This document shows positions 52,401-62,255 of a stretch of DNA of 64,000 nt, one piece after another; position 1 is the first letter of the stretch, and the number at the start of each line of letters is the position of its first letter. Below the pieces are notes generated by a model. It made no database searches, was not told the DNA's origin, and worked only from the letters and a program-made list of their open reading frames with translations. A program made the translations under genes and the position numbers. The stretch is from Antedon mediterranea (Eukaryota; Echinodermata; Crinoidea; Comatulida; Antedonidae), in assembly GCF_964355755.1 (NCBI RefSeq), contig NC_092678.1:9210922-9274921 (forward strand). The letters run 5' to 3'.

Positions 52401-55400
52401 GAAATTATAGGTCTACAGGACCAGCCCACCATGGTTTTGGGTTTTGGAAATTTAACATATTATACTTTGAAGCATAAAACAAAATATATACCGGTACGTC
52501 TCCAGAACCAGCCCTACCATGGATATGGAAAAAAAATGAAAAAAAGAGAGCTCTATGTTCTCAGACAATGCACTAACTGTATATTGTACATCGAAATATG
52601 AAACGAAATGTATAAGTATCCATGACCAGCTCTATAATTGGGGACGGTTGAGCTAAGACAATTTTGAAAACTAGAGCTGCAGGTCTTCAAAAACTACACT
52701 TATAACTTTAAAAAATTCAGGCCTAAAGGCCTAAAAAAGTGACCCTTTTTACCTTTTATTTGGAGGGGAATGCGTCCGCAAGCGTAGACCATTTTCCTTC
52801 GGGGAAAATCAGTTTATTTCCCAGATGTGAATCTGGAATTTCGATGTATGATGAGCATGACATAACTATAATAAGATGTTGGAAAATGTTTGTTTAGTGA
52901 TGTAGGCGAGCCACAGTGAAACGTCTATTTTAGGTACCCCACGGTACAGGGTTAATCGTACAGTAATTAAAAAAAACAATTGAATGCGAACATAATTCGT
53001 ACCCTTTTGCTGTATAGCGTACGTTGATACACAGTACACAACGTAACGCTTCGGTAAAGTTCGCCTGGAAACTAACAGTACACATTCTGGTCCCTGGATG
53101 GAACATGATATCACGCGTAAACCGCAATGGGCCGGGCCCAATCTTACTTGAATCTTACTTGAATCTGTATGTATATTATATTCCCTGACGAAAAGTACTC
53201 GCGTTCCCCGACGGGGGGGCTAGGCTCCCCGACAAGAGGGCTACAGCCCCCGTAGCCCCTCCGCTGGCGCCACCACTTAACTCGGCTATCGGGATTTTAT
53301 TTTTTAACTACTGTACCTTCACACGCGCGGTCCGATCCGAAAATAAACAAAAAACTAAAATGGATATAGCTACTAACGACCAACTTAACTGAAACCAGGT
53401 AGTTGCAAGGTGAACCTGTGAACTTATCGTGAACCCGGAAATTACTTTGACCGCGTACAATTGAAATTGAGTTGAAAATCTACCGATAAAATCAGAAATT
53501 TTGTTTTAAAACTCGACTTTATAATATATTCCTAAGATAGAAATATGGAACAATATCGTAATAGTGAAAACTGTTTTACATTTCGCGGTACATCTGAGAT
53601 CGTTCAGGTAGGTATCCAAGGCAGAGATTTGTTCCAAAATTTTTCCATTGTGCTCGATGTCAGAATTAACCATAATTTATATATGAGGCCTGGCATCACA
53701 AAAGCGGCGCAGAGTCGCAATCCGAACTTCTGAGATATTTAGCCTTGAAGTTCAGAATGTGAAAAACGGCCTAACCTATCCATTTTAAAATTTAAAAAAA
53801 TACCGATAGTATTAACACTTATCTTTAAACATATCAAACTCTTGTTCATAAAAAAATATCACAAGTATGTGTATTTTGCAATTATTTAAGTCGTTTCCAT
53901 TGAAAATCATTAAGAAATTGTATTTTTGTTCACTCAAAAATCTACTTTCTTTACGGCGCTTTTGTAAACAAACCGCTAACCCGAATCACGTCTGAAGGAA
54001 ATACAGATACAGCTCATTCACAAGATTATTCATAGGCAGCATTAACTCCTACTGTACTTCTCATCTTCTACAATCTCAACCGATTTCATTAGATAAGTAC
54101 CCCCTACAGATAGACCACCATTATACACTGGTTTGATGAGTGAACATGGTTGTGGTATACAAACTCATGTAAGGGAAAGACAAGAATGCCTGGTGATGAC
54201 TCTTGCCCGAGATGAGTGGAGGTGGACAGAGATGACATCAAGAAGCAATTATTATGTCGACCCGGTGAACTATATGGCTTTTGGACATGTAGCATTGTGA
54301 AAATAGTGTTGAGGCAAGTGCTTTTGTTGAAACTTAACTTGTATTACCTACAGTATACAACCAGTGACACAAATATCTTAAATGGAAAACATCTCTAAAG
54401 GACAGAAGCACACTAATTCTGCTTTCTCTCTACAACTTGCTTCTACAAATGCAGACAGAGAAAGAGATTCTAAGTGAAGTATCATTTTGTTTGAAAGAGG
54501 CTGATCATAAAGATATTAACTTGAATACAGAGAGTCGACGAAATCTAAATGATGTGGTTAAACTATATCCCTATATATGTCCGAGACACAAGTAAACGAT
54601 ATCTGCACACATGGTGGAAAGTACACATGCTTTTATCAAATATTTCTTCGCTCACGACCAACTGAACTACGACCGGTTACTAATACGCTGTATCAATTTC
54701 AACAGATTACTGAAACAAATTACAGATTGGAGTTTATGAGAGGACCTGTATGTGGGACTTGCTGGATTTACATCAATTGATAAGGGTCATTGAGCGTGGT
54801 ATCATTGGAATAACACAAATTAATGATTTCATCAGAGCTGGCAAATCTAGTTGATGAGTTTGAAAGCCAACATTTAAAGAGAGATGATATCCCGATTAAT
54901 GAAGAATTCTGCAATTCGCACAAAGGTGTTTGTTGGCCATGGCATGATGAAATTGGACAGAAAATGTTTGAGGTATTTGTAAAAGTCTTGTAGAAGACAA
55001 ACTGTCTATATGGGATCCTAAGAAAAAGACGAAGTTTGGCAAAAAATATATATGACGGTGAATACAGGTGACAAACTTATCAAAGTAAAAGAGGACTCCT
55101 ACCTATAGAGATTATTTGGCGGTGAAATGAGGTATTGCAGTACTTTTGCCAATTTGTTTCTGAACAAGCTTGTTGGGATCGCAGATCAGTCTGTGGAAGT
55201 TTGATGGATACAGTAGTAGAAAACGAAGGAAGGTCAATACTGTATCTCATTCAAGATTAGAAATATTTCATTGAAGGACTTTGGCAGAGTTAGTTGTCAT
55301 TTAACTGAAGAAGTTTATGAAATGTTTTAATATGAAGAAGGGTACTGTCAGTACTGTAGACCTCCTGATGGTCAACATTTTGTGTTAATCACCATGTTGT

Positions 55401-58400
55401 TGTCATAAGTATATCATTTTGTGTATTTCAATCTAATTTTATTTAACTTACACACGTTTTAATAAGAAATTTAACCCATTTAAAAAAAATGGCGGCCATT
55501 TTGAAATTCAAAGTGGCCGCCATTTTTTTATTAATCACCAATGTTGTTGTCATAGGCCTATCATTTTATGTGATTTAAATCAACGTCATAACTTGCACAT
55601 GTTTTAATAAGAAATTTAATCCATTTTTAAACTTTTGAAATTCAAAATGTCAGAATACTAATGAATATAGGTTTATAATAATTCTTATAGCAGAGAACCC
55701 ATATGAACTTAAAATATTATTCATAATGGTTGTTACTTTGTCCAATATGGCACATTTATTGGATATTTTACGTATTGGCGGACATCTTGGATTTGACACC
55801 CTTAAGCTTTTTTAAAAAAATGGCAACATATTTTTTTCATTACTTTACATCCTATTCCCAAAGACACTAAATCAGCTGGAATTTTGCTTTTAACAAAAAA
55901 ATTACACAAAATTACATAGTGGCCTACATTAAGGTGTAAGTAATCAATTTTGGTATCAAAATACTCAGAAGACCCATATTTATATTCACTGTAATGGAAA
56001 AGTTTAACAAAAAATGACCAGAAATGCCTGTTTTTTTTACCTTTGACTGGCCGTAGAGACTTTAAAGTTGGCCCAAATTATTCTGAATGCCCAACTTTCT
56101 ATTCACTCTAATGAAAGAAAAATACCAAATTCCTTTAGAAATCTTCTATTTTGACCTTTGAACTATTGACCTAAGCATATTTAAATTTTATAAACATCTT
56201 GGTGATCGATAGGAGTACATAAGCGAAATTGGTGTCAAAATACTCAGAAGACCAATATTTATATTCACTGTAATGGAAAAGTTGTTGATGATGATGATCG
56301 GAAATGCCTGTTTTGACCTTTGACGACGACTGGCTGTAGAGACTTCAAGGTTGTCCCAAATTTTTCAGAATGCCCTACTTTCTATTCACTTTAATGAAAG
56401 AAAAATACCAAAAACCTTTAGAAATCTTCTATTTTTACCTTTGAACTATTTACCTAGAGGCATATTTAAAGATGTATTGTCCCTTTGACTAATTCCCCAA
56501 ATTTTTTTTTTTTTAATTTCGAAAAAAAGTGGGTCATTTTGAAGTATCATATAGTTATTAACTTTCACCAAAAATTAGTCAAAAAAAAAATAATTTAACC
56601 GAAATACAGATGTTTTTTTGTTCAAAAGATAACTTTTGACTTCCAGTCAAAGTTTTCAATCAAAACATATCCCATAATGCAATGCGCTTGTTTGGCTACT
56701 CTGTATGCATAATCATAAAACTTCCTCGCGATCTGTGTGAAAACACCTTCTCAACCGTGATGAGTTGTAAACAATCCTAATTAGCATCATGCATAATGCA
56801 TACTATCATGGTTTGAAATATTTGTTTACTTTTGCTTGCGACGATTTCTCAGACGAAATGTAATCTAATTAATTAACCATCTGCAGGCACGACCAGTAAG
56901 TACAATTAGTACTATGCTATCTTGAAGTTTGACACACAGTAGTAGTAAAGTTCACTTGAGCCAAGTATTATAGTCACACATTGGCCCTGAGTCTGCTGTC
57001 TGTCTGATGAATTTTTACACTTGAGCCACTTACAGTATTAATAGTCACACATTTGGCCCTGAGTCTGCTGTCTGTCTGTCTGTCTGATGAATTTTTAAAC
57101 TCGAGCTACTTACAGTAAATAGTCACACATTGGCCCTGAGTCTGCTAACTGTCTGTCTTATTTTGTCTTTCAGATCCAATATAAATATTAATGATGTATT
57201 AGGAGATTATTCACTGACACTTGTTGATAGTCTTGATACTTTAGCTGTAAGTATCACCATAACTTGTCGTTCTCATGAGTCACAATATCTAGGGAGTTTT
57301 TGCAATCTTACAAATACGAAAACGGATACGTCACGCATACGTATTCGTTTTTCGTAAGCCAGTAAAAATCTGTTTCGCATGGCAATGAAATATTGAGGGC
57401 ACCGTCCAAAATATGACTGCGGTAAATTTGAGCGAAGCGCAGGTACGTGTTGCTTTGTGCTTGGTTGCCTAGGCCTAGCCTACTTTAGTAAATTACTTTC
57501 AATAAAAGTATAATTTTTTATAATCATGAATCATTCCTGATTCAAATGCAAAATGTGCAAAATAGATCAAAAACTATACTCGTTTTGTAGTTACGAATAT
57601 GACTGGTGATATTCGTCAACACGAATGCTTTACGAATATGAAATGGGGATCAGCTCAAAAGTTTCACAAATGTGTGACGTATCCGTTTTCGTTATTGTAA
57701 GGTTGCGAAACCTCCCTAATATCTATTACTACATTTTAGATTTGGTACAGTAATTTTTGCTTGCTTACATTAGGGTGTTTGTTATGTGAATTTAGAAAGG
57801 GCTACATTCAAACAACTCTCAATGGATTTAAATACAAAGAAAAAAGAAACAGTTTATAAACCACTATGGTTATGCATTGATTTTGTCAGAATTTATTTAT
57901 TTATTTTTTCTTTTGACTGGATGGCATTTTCAGTAACGCAGTACTCACTGCTTTCCAAAATGGTCCAGTACAAGTTTAAAAGTAAAGAAAAATTATAACA
58001 AATAAAAATACAGAAAGATAAAAGCATAGTAGGCCTAATTTAAAAGATATTATACAGAATCTTTAATATAAACGATAGCAATTTATATTTTGCTACTCGG
58101 AGATTGTGGAAATTAACAAACTTATGCAAAACACATCGCAAATCTCTGACTCAATAATGAGCAATATAATGTATAGCAGTATAAGTTAATGTTACAGGAA
58201 TGCTCAGAGAAAAATAGCCCTCAATTAATATAAAAATTTGGTCTACAGTATATAATGTCATCATCATATCGCCAGTTGAATTCAAAAAGTCCGATTTTCA
58301 TCTCTTTCTTAAAAATTCACCGCATTTAAAATAGCGTGCATCTCGCTTTTTCGTGTCTAATATTTTTTAAATTGCGAGAATGCACTACACATGTAATTGT

Positions 58401-60878
58401 ATCGCCATATGATGAAATATGACCTGAAATTTATGAGTACCAAATTTGGTTTTAATCATGAATGATTCATGCTTGTGAAGATGTGATACACACATGATTT
58501 CGTTAAATCGCGCGTACATTTTTTATTAATGCACCATGAAAATAAATCACATCGATTCCTGGACATAAGGAATATACTGACGTAGCTACTGTAGATGAAA
58601 TTGATCTCAAGATAATTCACAGACAAAATAATGCTAAAGAAAGAATAAAAAAATAATGATTTTGACAAAATCAATAAGGTTATAAAAAAAAGTAAAGGGA
58701 TTTTTAAAATTTAAGGGATTTTTAAAATTTGTAACCAATTTTTAATGGTCGTGTTTTCATTTTTCACTTGCAACCATGGCTAGTGTAATATCGTCTGTGT
58801 ATGGTCTCTTTGAATGTGGATTATGTAACTTTAAAAGATCCTTGTTACAGAGAGATTATGGACATTGATAAATAGTTTGATTTTTTAAAATAATTATATT
58901 TTATAATTTTTCATACACAAATTAAAATCTAGTTTTTGTTTTTTTCCTGCCAAATTGAATAATTTTATTACATAGTTTATTTTCATTCCACAGATAATGG
59001 GAAATATATCAGAATTTAAGAATGCTGTTGGTCTTGTTATAGATCATGTCCATTTTGACACTGACAACACTGTACAAGTTTTTGAATCTACAATCAGGTA
59101 CTGTAACATTCTGTAACATTTAAAAGATTACCTATTACTATTGTTATTGTACAAAATCTTTGTACAGTGTACAGTAGCATATTAATCAAAAAAGTACACG
59201 TTATTTTAAACGCGACAAACTTTTACAAAAGAGAGGAAAATCAGACTTTTTTAATTCAACTGACCATATATGATGACATTACACCATCCGATAGACAAAA
59301 TTTGAATTCACATACAATTCAACAGCTTTTATAATAAGTTTGACTTTTCATTCTGAGAAGCTATAACAGATTGAAATATACTGCATAGATGAAATTAAGT
59401 AACTCACATAATTCAAATTTTTGGATATGATGGCTTAATAAAAATTAAAATTTTTGAGAGAATTGATTGAGATAAAACATATTAAAATCTAGGAGAAAAT
59501 GGGGTAAGCATAAAGCGCGATGATGCACTCTACTGTATGAAGTGATTACTGAAGCTTCCATAATACATTGAAAAATCGGGGTCACCAGCCATCCTGAGGA
59601 GCTATATTAAACCATTTAAAAATAGGTATATTATTAAATTACATTATTTTACAATTACGGTAAAGTTCATCAAAATAAATGAAATCTACTACAGAATTAA
59701 GGTAATGGAAAATAAAAATCAAATCATTTTTTATTTTTTCATTTGAATTAAATTTTTCCAGCTTTTTATAGTAATAAAGTAATAGGAGCATGTTGAATGG
59801 ACGCGCGATTTAGTTCAACATTTATAAAATCATGCCTATTTTTAATCTATTATAGCTCTTCGGGATCAACCGTGACCCCAAATAGATAAGTTGTAGATAT
59901 GAATTCATGCAAAATTGTTACCTCTCGGATGTTATGAAGTCACCACATGGCCACCAGAATATAAAATATAGGATTTTTGTCTCTTTCGTCATACAGTAGC
60001 TCATCACATTTAATTGAATGCATCTCGCTTATTTGTAACTTAAATATCTCCCAGATTTTAATATTTGTTTGCTCAATCAATTATCTTTTTACATTTTAAT
60101 TTTGATGACGTCATCATTTTCAGAAGTGTGAATACCCTGGGTCACTTATTTTCATTTCGTTTTGTGGAAGCTGTTGAATTGGAGATACAAATTTATGTAA
60201 AAATGTTGTACGTGTATTGGATGTTGTGACGTTATATGTCCAGTCGTATTTTTATCTTTTGCATCATAGTTAATGACATTTAAAAGAGCGCACATCTATA
60301 TTCTTCGTATCCAAATTTCTTCAACACGTTAATAATAATGTTGTTGCTCGAATAATTTCCTTCCAAAATTGCTATCTTTGTGTTTCATTTTGATGATTTC
60401 ATCATGTTAAAAATTGGAATAAAAGGCGGGTCCCGTACGGTAGTTTTACCTATGTTAAAGTGCATGTAAGTCACAAAATAGAGCGAGCACAATAACATTT
60501 TATTTTCTTCAGGTCTTAATGGCATAATCTTTTTTCTGTGCGCAATATTCTAACATATGATGTGCACGTGGTGTTTGTCATGCGAATAACTCGTCAAAGT
60601 GATGAGTTCAAATCTACCGGTAGTTATATTTTACATTACTGAAATCTATTTGAACAATAATTTCACGTAATACTGGTAGTTTGTATAATTTATGTTTAAT
60701 TTGCAGGGTACTGGGAGCACTTTTGTCAGCTCATCTTCTTATTGTAGATGACAAGAAACCATTGGGTGATTTACGTCCTGAAAATTACAAAGATGAGTTG
60801 CTTTATTTAGCCAAAAATCTTGCTGATCGTCTTCTTCCTGCCTTTGACGGCACTGCAACTGGTCTTCCTCATCCCAGG
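40471..60878 (+). CDS. EDEM1: EDEM1, ER degradation-enhancing alpha-mannosidase-like protein, exons 1-4
   Basis: Exons 40471-40763, 57174-57246, 58994-59097 and 60707-60878 join in frame (phases 2, 0, 2, 0) across GT-AG introns into 214 codons. EDEM1 is a GH47-family protein of the ER that trims or recognises mannose on misfolded glycoproteins for ERAD. A hydrophobic segment at about residues 9-24 is the signal peptide or anchor. Then [62 protein letters not shown] and [16 protein letters not shown] follow the vertebrate EDEM1 sequence block by block; CRGRGPD distinguishes it from EDEM2. The rest of the GH47 domain lies right of the window. Two ATGs are possible (40471, 40489); both keep the signal. 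Intron 1 is 16.4 kb. Three ~75-bp repeats form the tract before exon 2, and a MITE sits 44 bp after it. Confidence 0.9.
41050..42760 (+). pseudogene. Non-LTR reverse transcriptase fragment, broken by a MITE
   Basis: It starts inside the RT ([19 protein letters not shown]), with [14 protein letters not shown], then a small deletion and frameshift, GVPQ, a further frameshift, [17 protein letters not shown] (about 41460), [11 protein letters not shown] and CEVWYP. At 42081 a TTAA MITE interrupts it; the frame resumes at 42588 with the C-terminal block [12 protein letters not shown] and stops near 42750. Jockey/CR1-like. Lies in EDEM1 intron 1. Confidence 0.85.
42085..42587. mobile_element. 503-bp MITE, TTAA duplication, in the RT frame
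   Basis: The 17-bp perfect ends AGATGTATTGTCCCTTT / AAAGGGACAATACATCT are flanked by TTAA (42081-42084, 42588-42591). Removing the element and one TTAA restores the RT reading frame. A reverse-oriented, end-truncated copy lies at 56470-56870. A right-end fragment (GGGGACAATACATCT) lies at 61783-61797. Confidence 0.92.
43041..43086 (+). ncRNA. Hammerhead-like motif
   Basis: CTGATGA (43046-43052), a perfect 6-bp helix II GTGAGT/ACTCAC in canonical register, and GAAA (43071-43074). GAAAC...GTA could give a 2-bp helix III with a GUA triplet ending at 43084. Helix I has only one good pair, so activity is doubtful. It may be the end of a PLE or related element. Confidence 0.45.
44417..44505 (+). 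repeat. SINE family A, 3' fragment
   Basis: GGTGTATTAGTACACCACAG, CACTGATCACCAACTG, GGGAGACCAGTCTTTGACTG and CCCAGTATAAA match the 3' third of 6961-7265. A 21-bp AT-rich duplication (CAGTATAAATATATATTTC) follows. Confidence 0.85.
45693..46265. mobile_element. ~570-bp MITE inside the right foldback arm
   Basis: The other foldback arm shows the empty site (GTAAATCTAAATGTTT). Here TTA flanks both ends (45690-45692, 46266-46268). The ends share CACACGTACGGCGTAAG and its diverged complement CTTACACCATACGTGT, though the left has about ten extra bases. A 3-bp TTA duplication would fit PIF/Harbinger; the assignment is tentative. Confidence 0.65.
46812..47230. pseudogene. Penelope-like fragment with terminal hairpin and inverted repeat
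   Basis: On the plus strand about 46975-47130 encodes, with one frameshift, [31 protein letters not shown] and [19 protein letters not shown], the C-terminal end of PLE proteins. To its left, on the minus strand, lies a palindromic hairpin (GATCTCTGATAGAGATC) followed by GAAACGTCC. A perfect 26-bp inverted repeat, 46909-46934 and 47163-47188, flanks the coding part, suggesting an inverted terminal arrangement as in PLE terminal repeats. Confidence 0.75.
47330..47545 (+). pseudogene. Non-LTR reverse transcriptase C-terminal tail
   Basis: A short frame with [17 protein letters not shown] then [10 protein letters not shown]-type sequence, the terminal block of CR1/Jockey RTs, followed by AAATAAAGTTTG. 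All upstream domains are missing. Confidence 0.65.
48870..49345 (-). pseudogene. Non-LTR endonuclease end and RT linker
   Basis: Reading leftward: NTLDLIFSN, then [10 protein letters not shown] (endonuclease SDH box), frameshifts, and [20 protein letters not shown] with [12 protein letters not shown], the linker before the RT in CR1/Jockey ORF2. Decayed and truncated at both sides. Confidence 0.7.
49377..49925 (-). pseudogene. Penelope-like element, GIY-YIG part and 3' end
   Basis: Leftward: [18 protein letters not shown] with RIK (GIY-YIG core with CXXC), [28 protein letters not shown], with stops and frameshifts. The 3' end carries GAGAATGAAACCTGATAGG, TTTCGAAACGTAC, the same hairpin-plus-GAAAC layout as at 46812-46850. 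The reverse transcriptase part is missing. Confidence 0.8.
49990..50640 (+). repeat. Dispersed repeat R5 (GGCGGCCAT-rich), plus copy
   Basis: Contains AAATGGCGGCCATCTTAAC, TTTTTTTGTTAAAAGCAAA, AAAAATATGTTGCCATTTTT and AAGATGGCCGCCAACATTCA. The same blocks appear in reverse order and orientation at 55370-55930. No coding frame. Confidence 0.65.
51735..52121 (+). pseudogene. L2-like non-LTR RT C-terminal fragment
   Basis: Encodes [44 protein letters not shown] and, after a frameshift, [13 protein letters not shown]-type sequence. It ends (ATA)n at about 52100-52121. This is the usual 5'-truncated L2/CR1 remnant, nested in the hAT-like element. Confidence 0.8.
52122..52720 (+). repeat. 'ACAGGACCAGCCC' minisatellite, about five units
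   Basis: Diverged units of about 100-130 bp with GAGCTGCTAGGTCCCTGG, ATATGAAACGAAATTATA, GTCTACAGGACCAGCC and GGTTGGGTGGAGCTAAG. Two more units are at 33120-33260. Confidence 0.75.
53691..54419. other. No gene recognised
   Basis: Unassigned sequence with GGCGC-rich spots at 53703 and 53952 and no credible frame. It precedes the coding relic at 54420. Confidence 0.35.
54420..55300 (+). pseudogene. Decayed multi-frame coding relic, family not identified
   Basis: Several frames in order read as protein: [12 protein letters not shown]-type start, [76 protein letters not shown], then [16 protein letters not shown] after a frameshift and a later [13 protein letters not shown]-like part. Low-complexity bias is absent and codon-like structure is clear, but stops interrupt it repeatedly. 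The [13 protein letters not shown] block resembles a repeated uncharacterised protein of invertebrate genomes, probably transposon-borne; this is a weak recollection. In EDEM1 intron 1. Confidence 0.5.
55370..55930 (-). repeat. Dispersed repeat R5, minus copy
   Basis: Inverted relative of 49990-50640, with an internal direct repeat: CACCA(A/T)GTTGTTGTCATA occurs at about 55391 and 55538, each with TTTTAATAAGAAATTTAA downstream. Confidence 0.6.
55951..56469 (+). repeat. Tandem duplication, two ~279/240-bp units
   Basis: Both units run TGGT(A/G)TCAAAATACTCAGAAG, TTCACTGTAATGGAAAAGTT, GAAATGCCTGTTTT, TAGAGACTT, TTTCTATTCACT, CCTTTAGAAATCTTCTATTT and GCATATTTAAA. The second unit ends at the TTAA used by the MITE at 56470. 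Confidence 0.85.
56470..56870. mobile_element. Second copy of the AGATGTATTGTCCC MITE, truncated
   Basis: TTAA (56466-56469) precedes AGATGTATTGTCCCTTTGAC. It aligns to the complement of 42085-42587 through GTGTGAAAACACCTTCTCAA and GATTTCTCAGACGA, then diverges near 56870, so one terminus is lost. Confidence 0.8.
56950..57170 (+). repeat. Three ~75-bp repeats forming the tract before EDEM1 exon 2
   Basis: AGTCACACAT(T)TGGCCCTGA starts units at 56972, 57043 and 57121. Each has GTCTGCT(G/A)(T/A)CTGTCTG. The last unit runs directly into TTTTGTCTTTCAG, the 3' splice site at 57173. The CTGT/CTGTC runs supply the pyrimidine-rich tract. Confidence 0.85.
57291..57717. mobile_element. 427-bp MITE of the THAP-transposon family
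   Basis: The left part (to about 57480) is an A-type end (AATACGAAAACGGATACGTC, TTTCGCATGGCAATGAAATA, CTGCGGTAAATTTGAGCGAA). The right part is a B-type end finishing GTTGCGAAACCTCCCT. AATATCT is duplicated at 57284-57290 and 57718-57724 (an 8-bp reading AATATCTA is also possible if the first A is shared). No coding frame. It sits 44 bp downstream of EDEM1 exon 2. Confidence 0.85.
58230..58590 (-). repeat. R2 repeat copy in EDEM1 intron 2
   Basis: On the minus strand: TATTCCTTATGTCCAGGAAT, GTATCACATCTTCACAAGC, AAATTTGGTACTCATAAATT, ATCATATGGCGATACAATTA, AAGCGAGATGCACGC, TCAACTGGCGATATGATG. The most complete copy in the window. Confidence 0.7.
59180..60480. repeat. R1 repeat units in opposite orientations, EDEM1 intron 3
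   Basis: 59180-59620 runs in the same orientation as 7965-8650; 59840-60480 holds about two units reversed (CACGTGGCCATACG-type box seen as ATGGCCACCAG, TTTTGATGACGTCATC, GGCGGGTCCCGTACGG at the end). Together they form a diverged large inverted arrangement. Confidence 0.65.
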
Positions 60879-62107
60879 GTAAGACTGTTTATAATGTAGA
60901 AATGATTTATTAAAATTATAGTGATTAAAATATATTTTTGAAAACTAATTTTTCCTAAAACATCTTTGTTGTGTACGACAGCTTAGCAGAGCTAACTAGA
61001 GTGAGTAAACTTTCTAATACGATCTCTTGTCAGGTGCCCTTCTGCAATCGACTGATTATTGTACAGTGTATTGAATATGACCTTGTTGTACAGTATCCTT
61101 TCATTGATGTTTCGAGTTTGCTTGGTCTTGTTTCTTCTACTTATACTTTCTATTTATATTTGCTTTGGCGTAAAAGGCGTTTACTTTTCACGTTTACTGT
61201 CAGTAGTGGTGATATGCTGATTAGGTCCGAAAATCTTTCTCCCATTTTTAATGCAGATCCCCTCCTCCCCGAAAATTGGTTATTTTCCCCTGAAAATCTG
61301 AACAATTCAAGCCTAGTATATAGCCTAAAATGACGCAAAGTATTTATTTAAACAAAAGTATTCTTTAGGCCGTTGTTTTCACGAATTAACAGCCATCAAT
61401 CAACTGCCGGGCCAATCACACATGTGATATTGTATTGTTTTATTGATATGTCGCATGCAACAATGTGTCTTAAATTAAATGTGGTATTAAATTCTCTATC
61501 TCTGTCCAATTATACACCTGCCAACTCTCACGCATAATGTGCGAGTCTCACGCATGAGGGCTGATTTAATAAAAAAAATTATTTACCTGGAAAAAAATGT
61601 AATTTAAAGCAAAAAAACTCAAGTTGTCTGTCAGACAATGGTTTTGGTTAACATTTCTTTTCTTTTTTATAAGTGAAATAATTTTTTTGTTTTTGTTTTT
61701 TTTACAGACGTGAATAACTTGGAAATGAAATGATTAAAACTGCAAAATTACCTACTTTATAATCTTCATTTTTCATGTTTATGGGGACAATACATCTAAT
61801 AAATTATTGTTCTTCAGAAATAATGATTTATTATCAATTATACTATCAGTAGTAAACATTTTGTGTAACGTAAATATATAGTCAGCTGGCCTACTGTAAA
61901 GATGATATATAGTAAAAATAGACAACGCAACAATGACGTACTGTATGATCGTTTTCTATTTATTTTTTTATTAAATAATTCAGTGAAATGATCATACACG
62001 TTTGTTTAGGCAATTGTTAATTAAAATAGATTAATAACTTACTCATAAACAAATAGAATGCAGCAATCAATATAGTCAGCCGCATAACAAGAGGGTCTTG
62101 TTAGGGG
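60879..62107. other. EDEM1 intron 4, no further exon recognised
   Basis: A plus frame at 60971-61333 has no recognisable domain and no flanking splice logic. The next expected EDEM1 exon (continuing HPR with VNLKTG-like sequence) was not found to 64000, so intron 4 exceeds 3.1 kb. A MITE right end lies at 61783-61797. CTCACGCAT repeats occur near 61530-61556. Confidence 0.5.
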
Positions 62108-62255
62108 GAGCAAACAGGGGCTGATCATTCCAGACACCAAGTACTTGAGCCACAGCCCCCCCCCCCCCATGGTGGGGGCTGTGGTGAAGCGAATTTTGGT
62201 AAATGACACCCCTAGATCGTCGGAAATGGTACTCTCGCACATAAAATTCATGATA
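62108..62255 (-). repeat. Dispersed repeat with GCCACAGCCCCC hairpin
   Basis: Minus strand: GTGCGAGAGTACCATTTCCG, AGGGGTGTCATTTACCAAAA, TTCGCTTCACCACAGCCCCC, a C/G-rich hairpin, then GGAATGATCAGCCCCTG. Partial relatives: 11424-11530 (GTGCGAGAGTACCATTTCCA, GGGTGTCATTTAACAAAATT) and 6835-6900. Confidence 0.65.

Larger units (their letters stand above)
51367..53278. mobile_element. hAT-like element with 8-bp target duplication
   Basis: It starts CAGCGGTGGCGCCAGG and ends, on the minus strand, AAGTGGTGGCGCCAGCGG. It is flanked by AACTCGGC at 51359-51366 and 53279-53286. An 8-bp duplication with CAGNGGTG ends is the hAT signature. The outer 280 bp (left) and 90 bp (right) match the short copy at 14636-14940. 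The interior has no transposase but holds an L2-like fragment and a minisatellite, so it is non-autonomous with later insertions. Confidence 0.85.
50648..53690 (+). repeat. R4 repeat, second copy split by hAT-like insertion
   Basis: The left part 50648-51366 and right part 53287-53690 align to 33953-34915; the split falls at AACTCGGC, which is duplicated on both sides of 51367-53278. An A16-17 run at about 50989 is specific to this copy. Confidence 0.8.

Noticed and set aside
60971-61333. Open frame that could be a further EDEM1 exon
   Set aside because: It lacks the expected VNLKTG-type continuation and any GH47 motif, and no consistent splice sites frame it.
62157-62180. C-run/G-run hairpin as a possible regulatory structure
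   Set aside because: It is part of a dispersed repeat also seen in pieces at 6835 and 11424.
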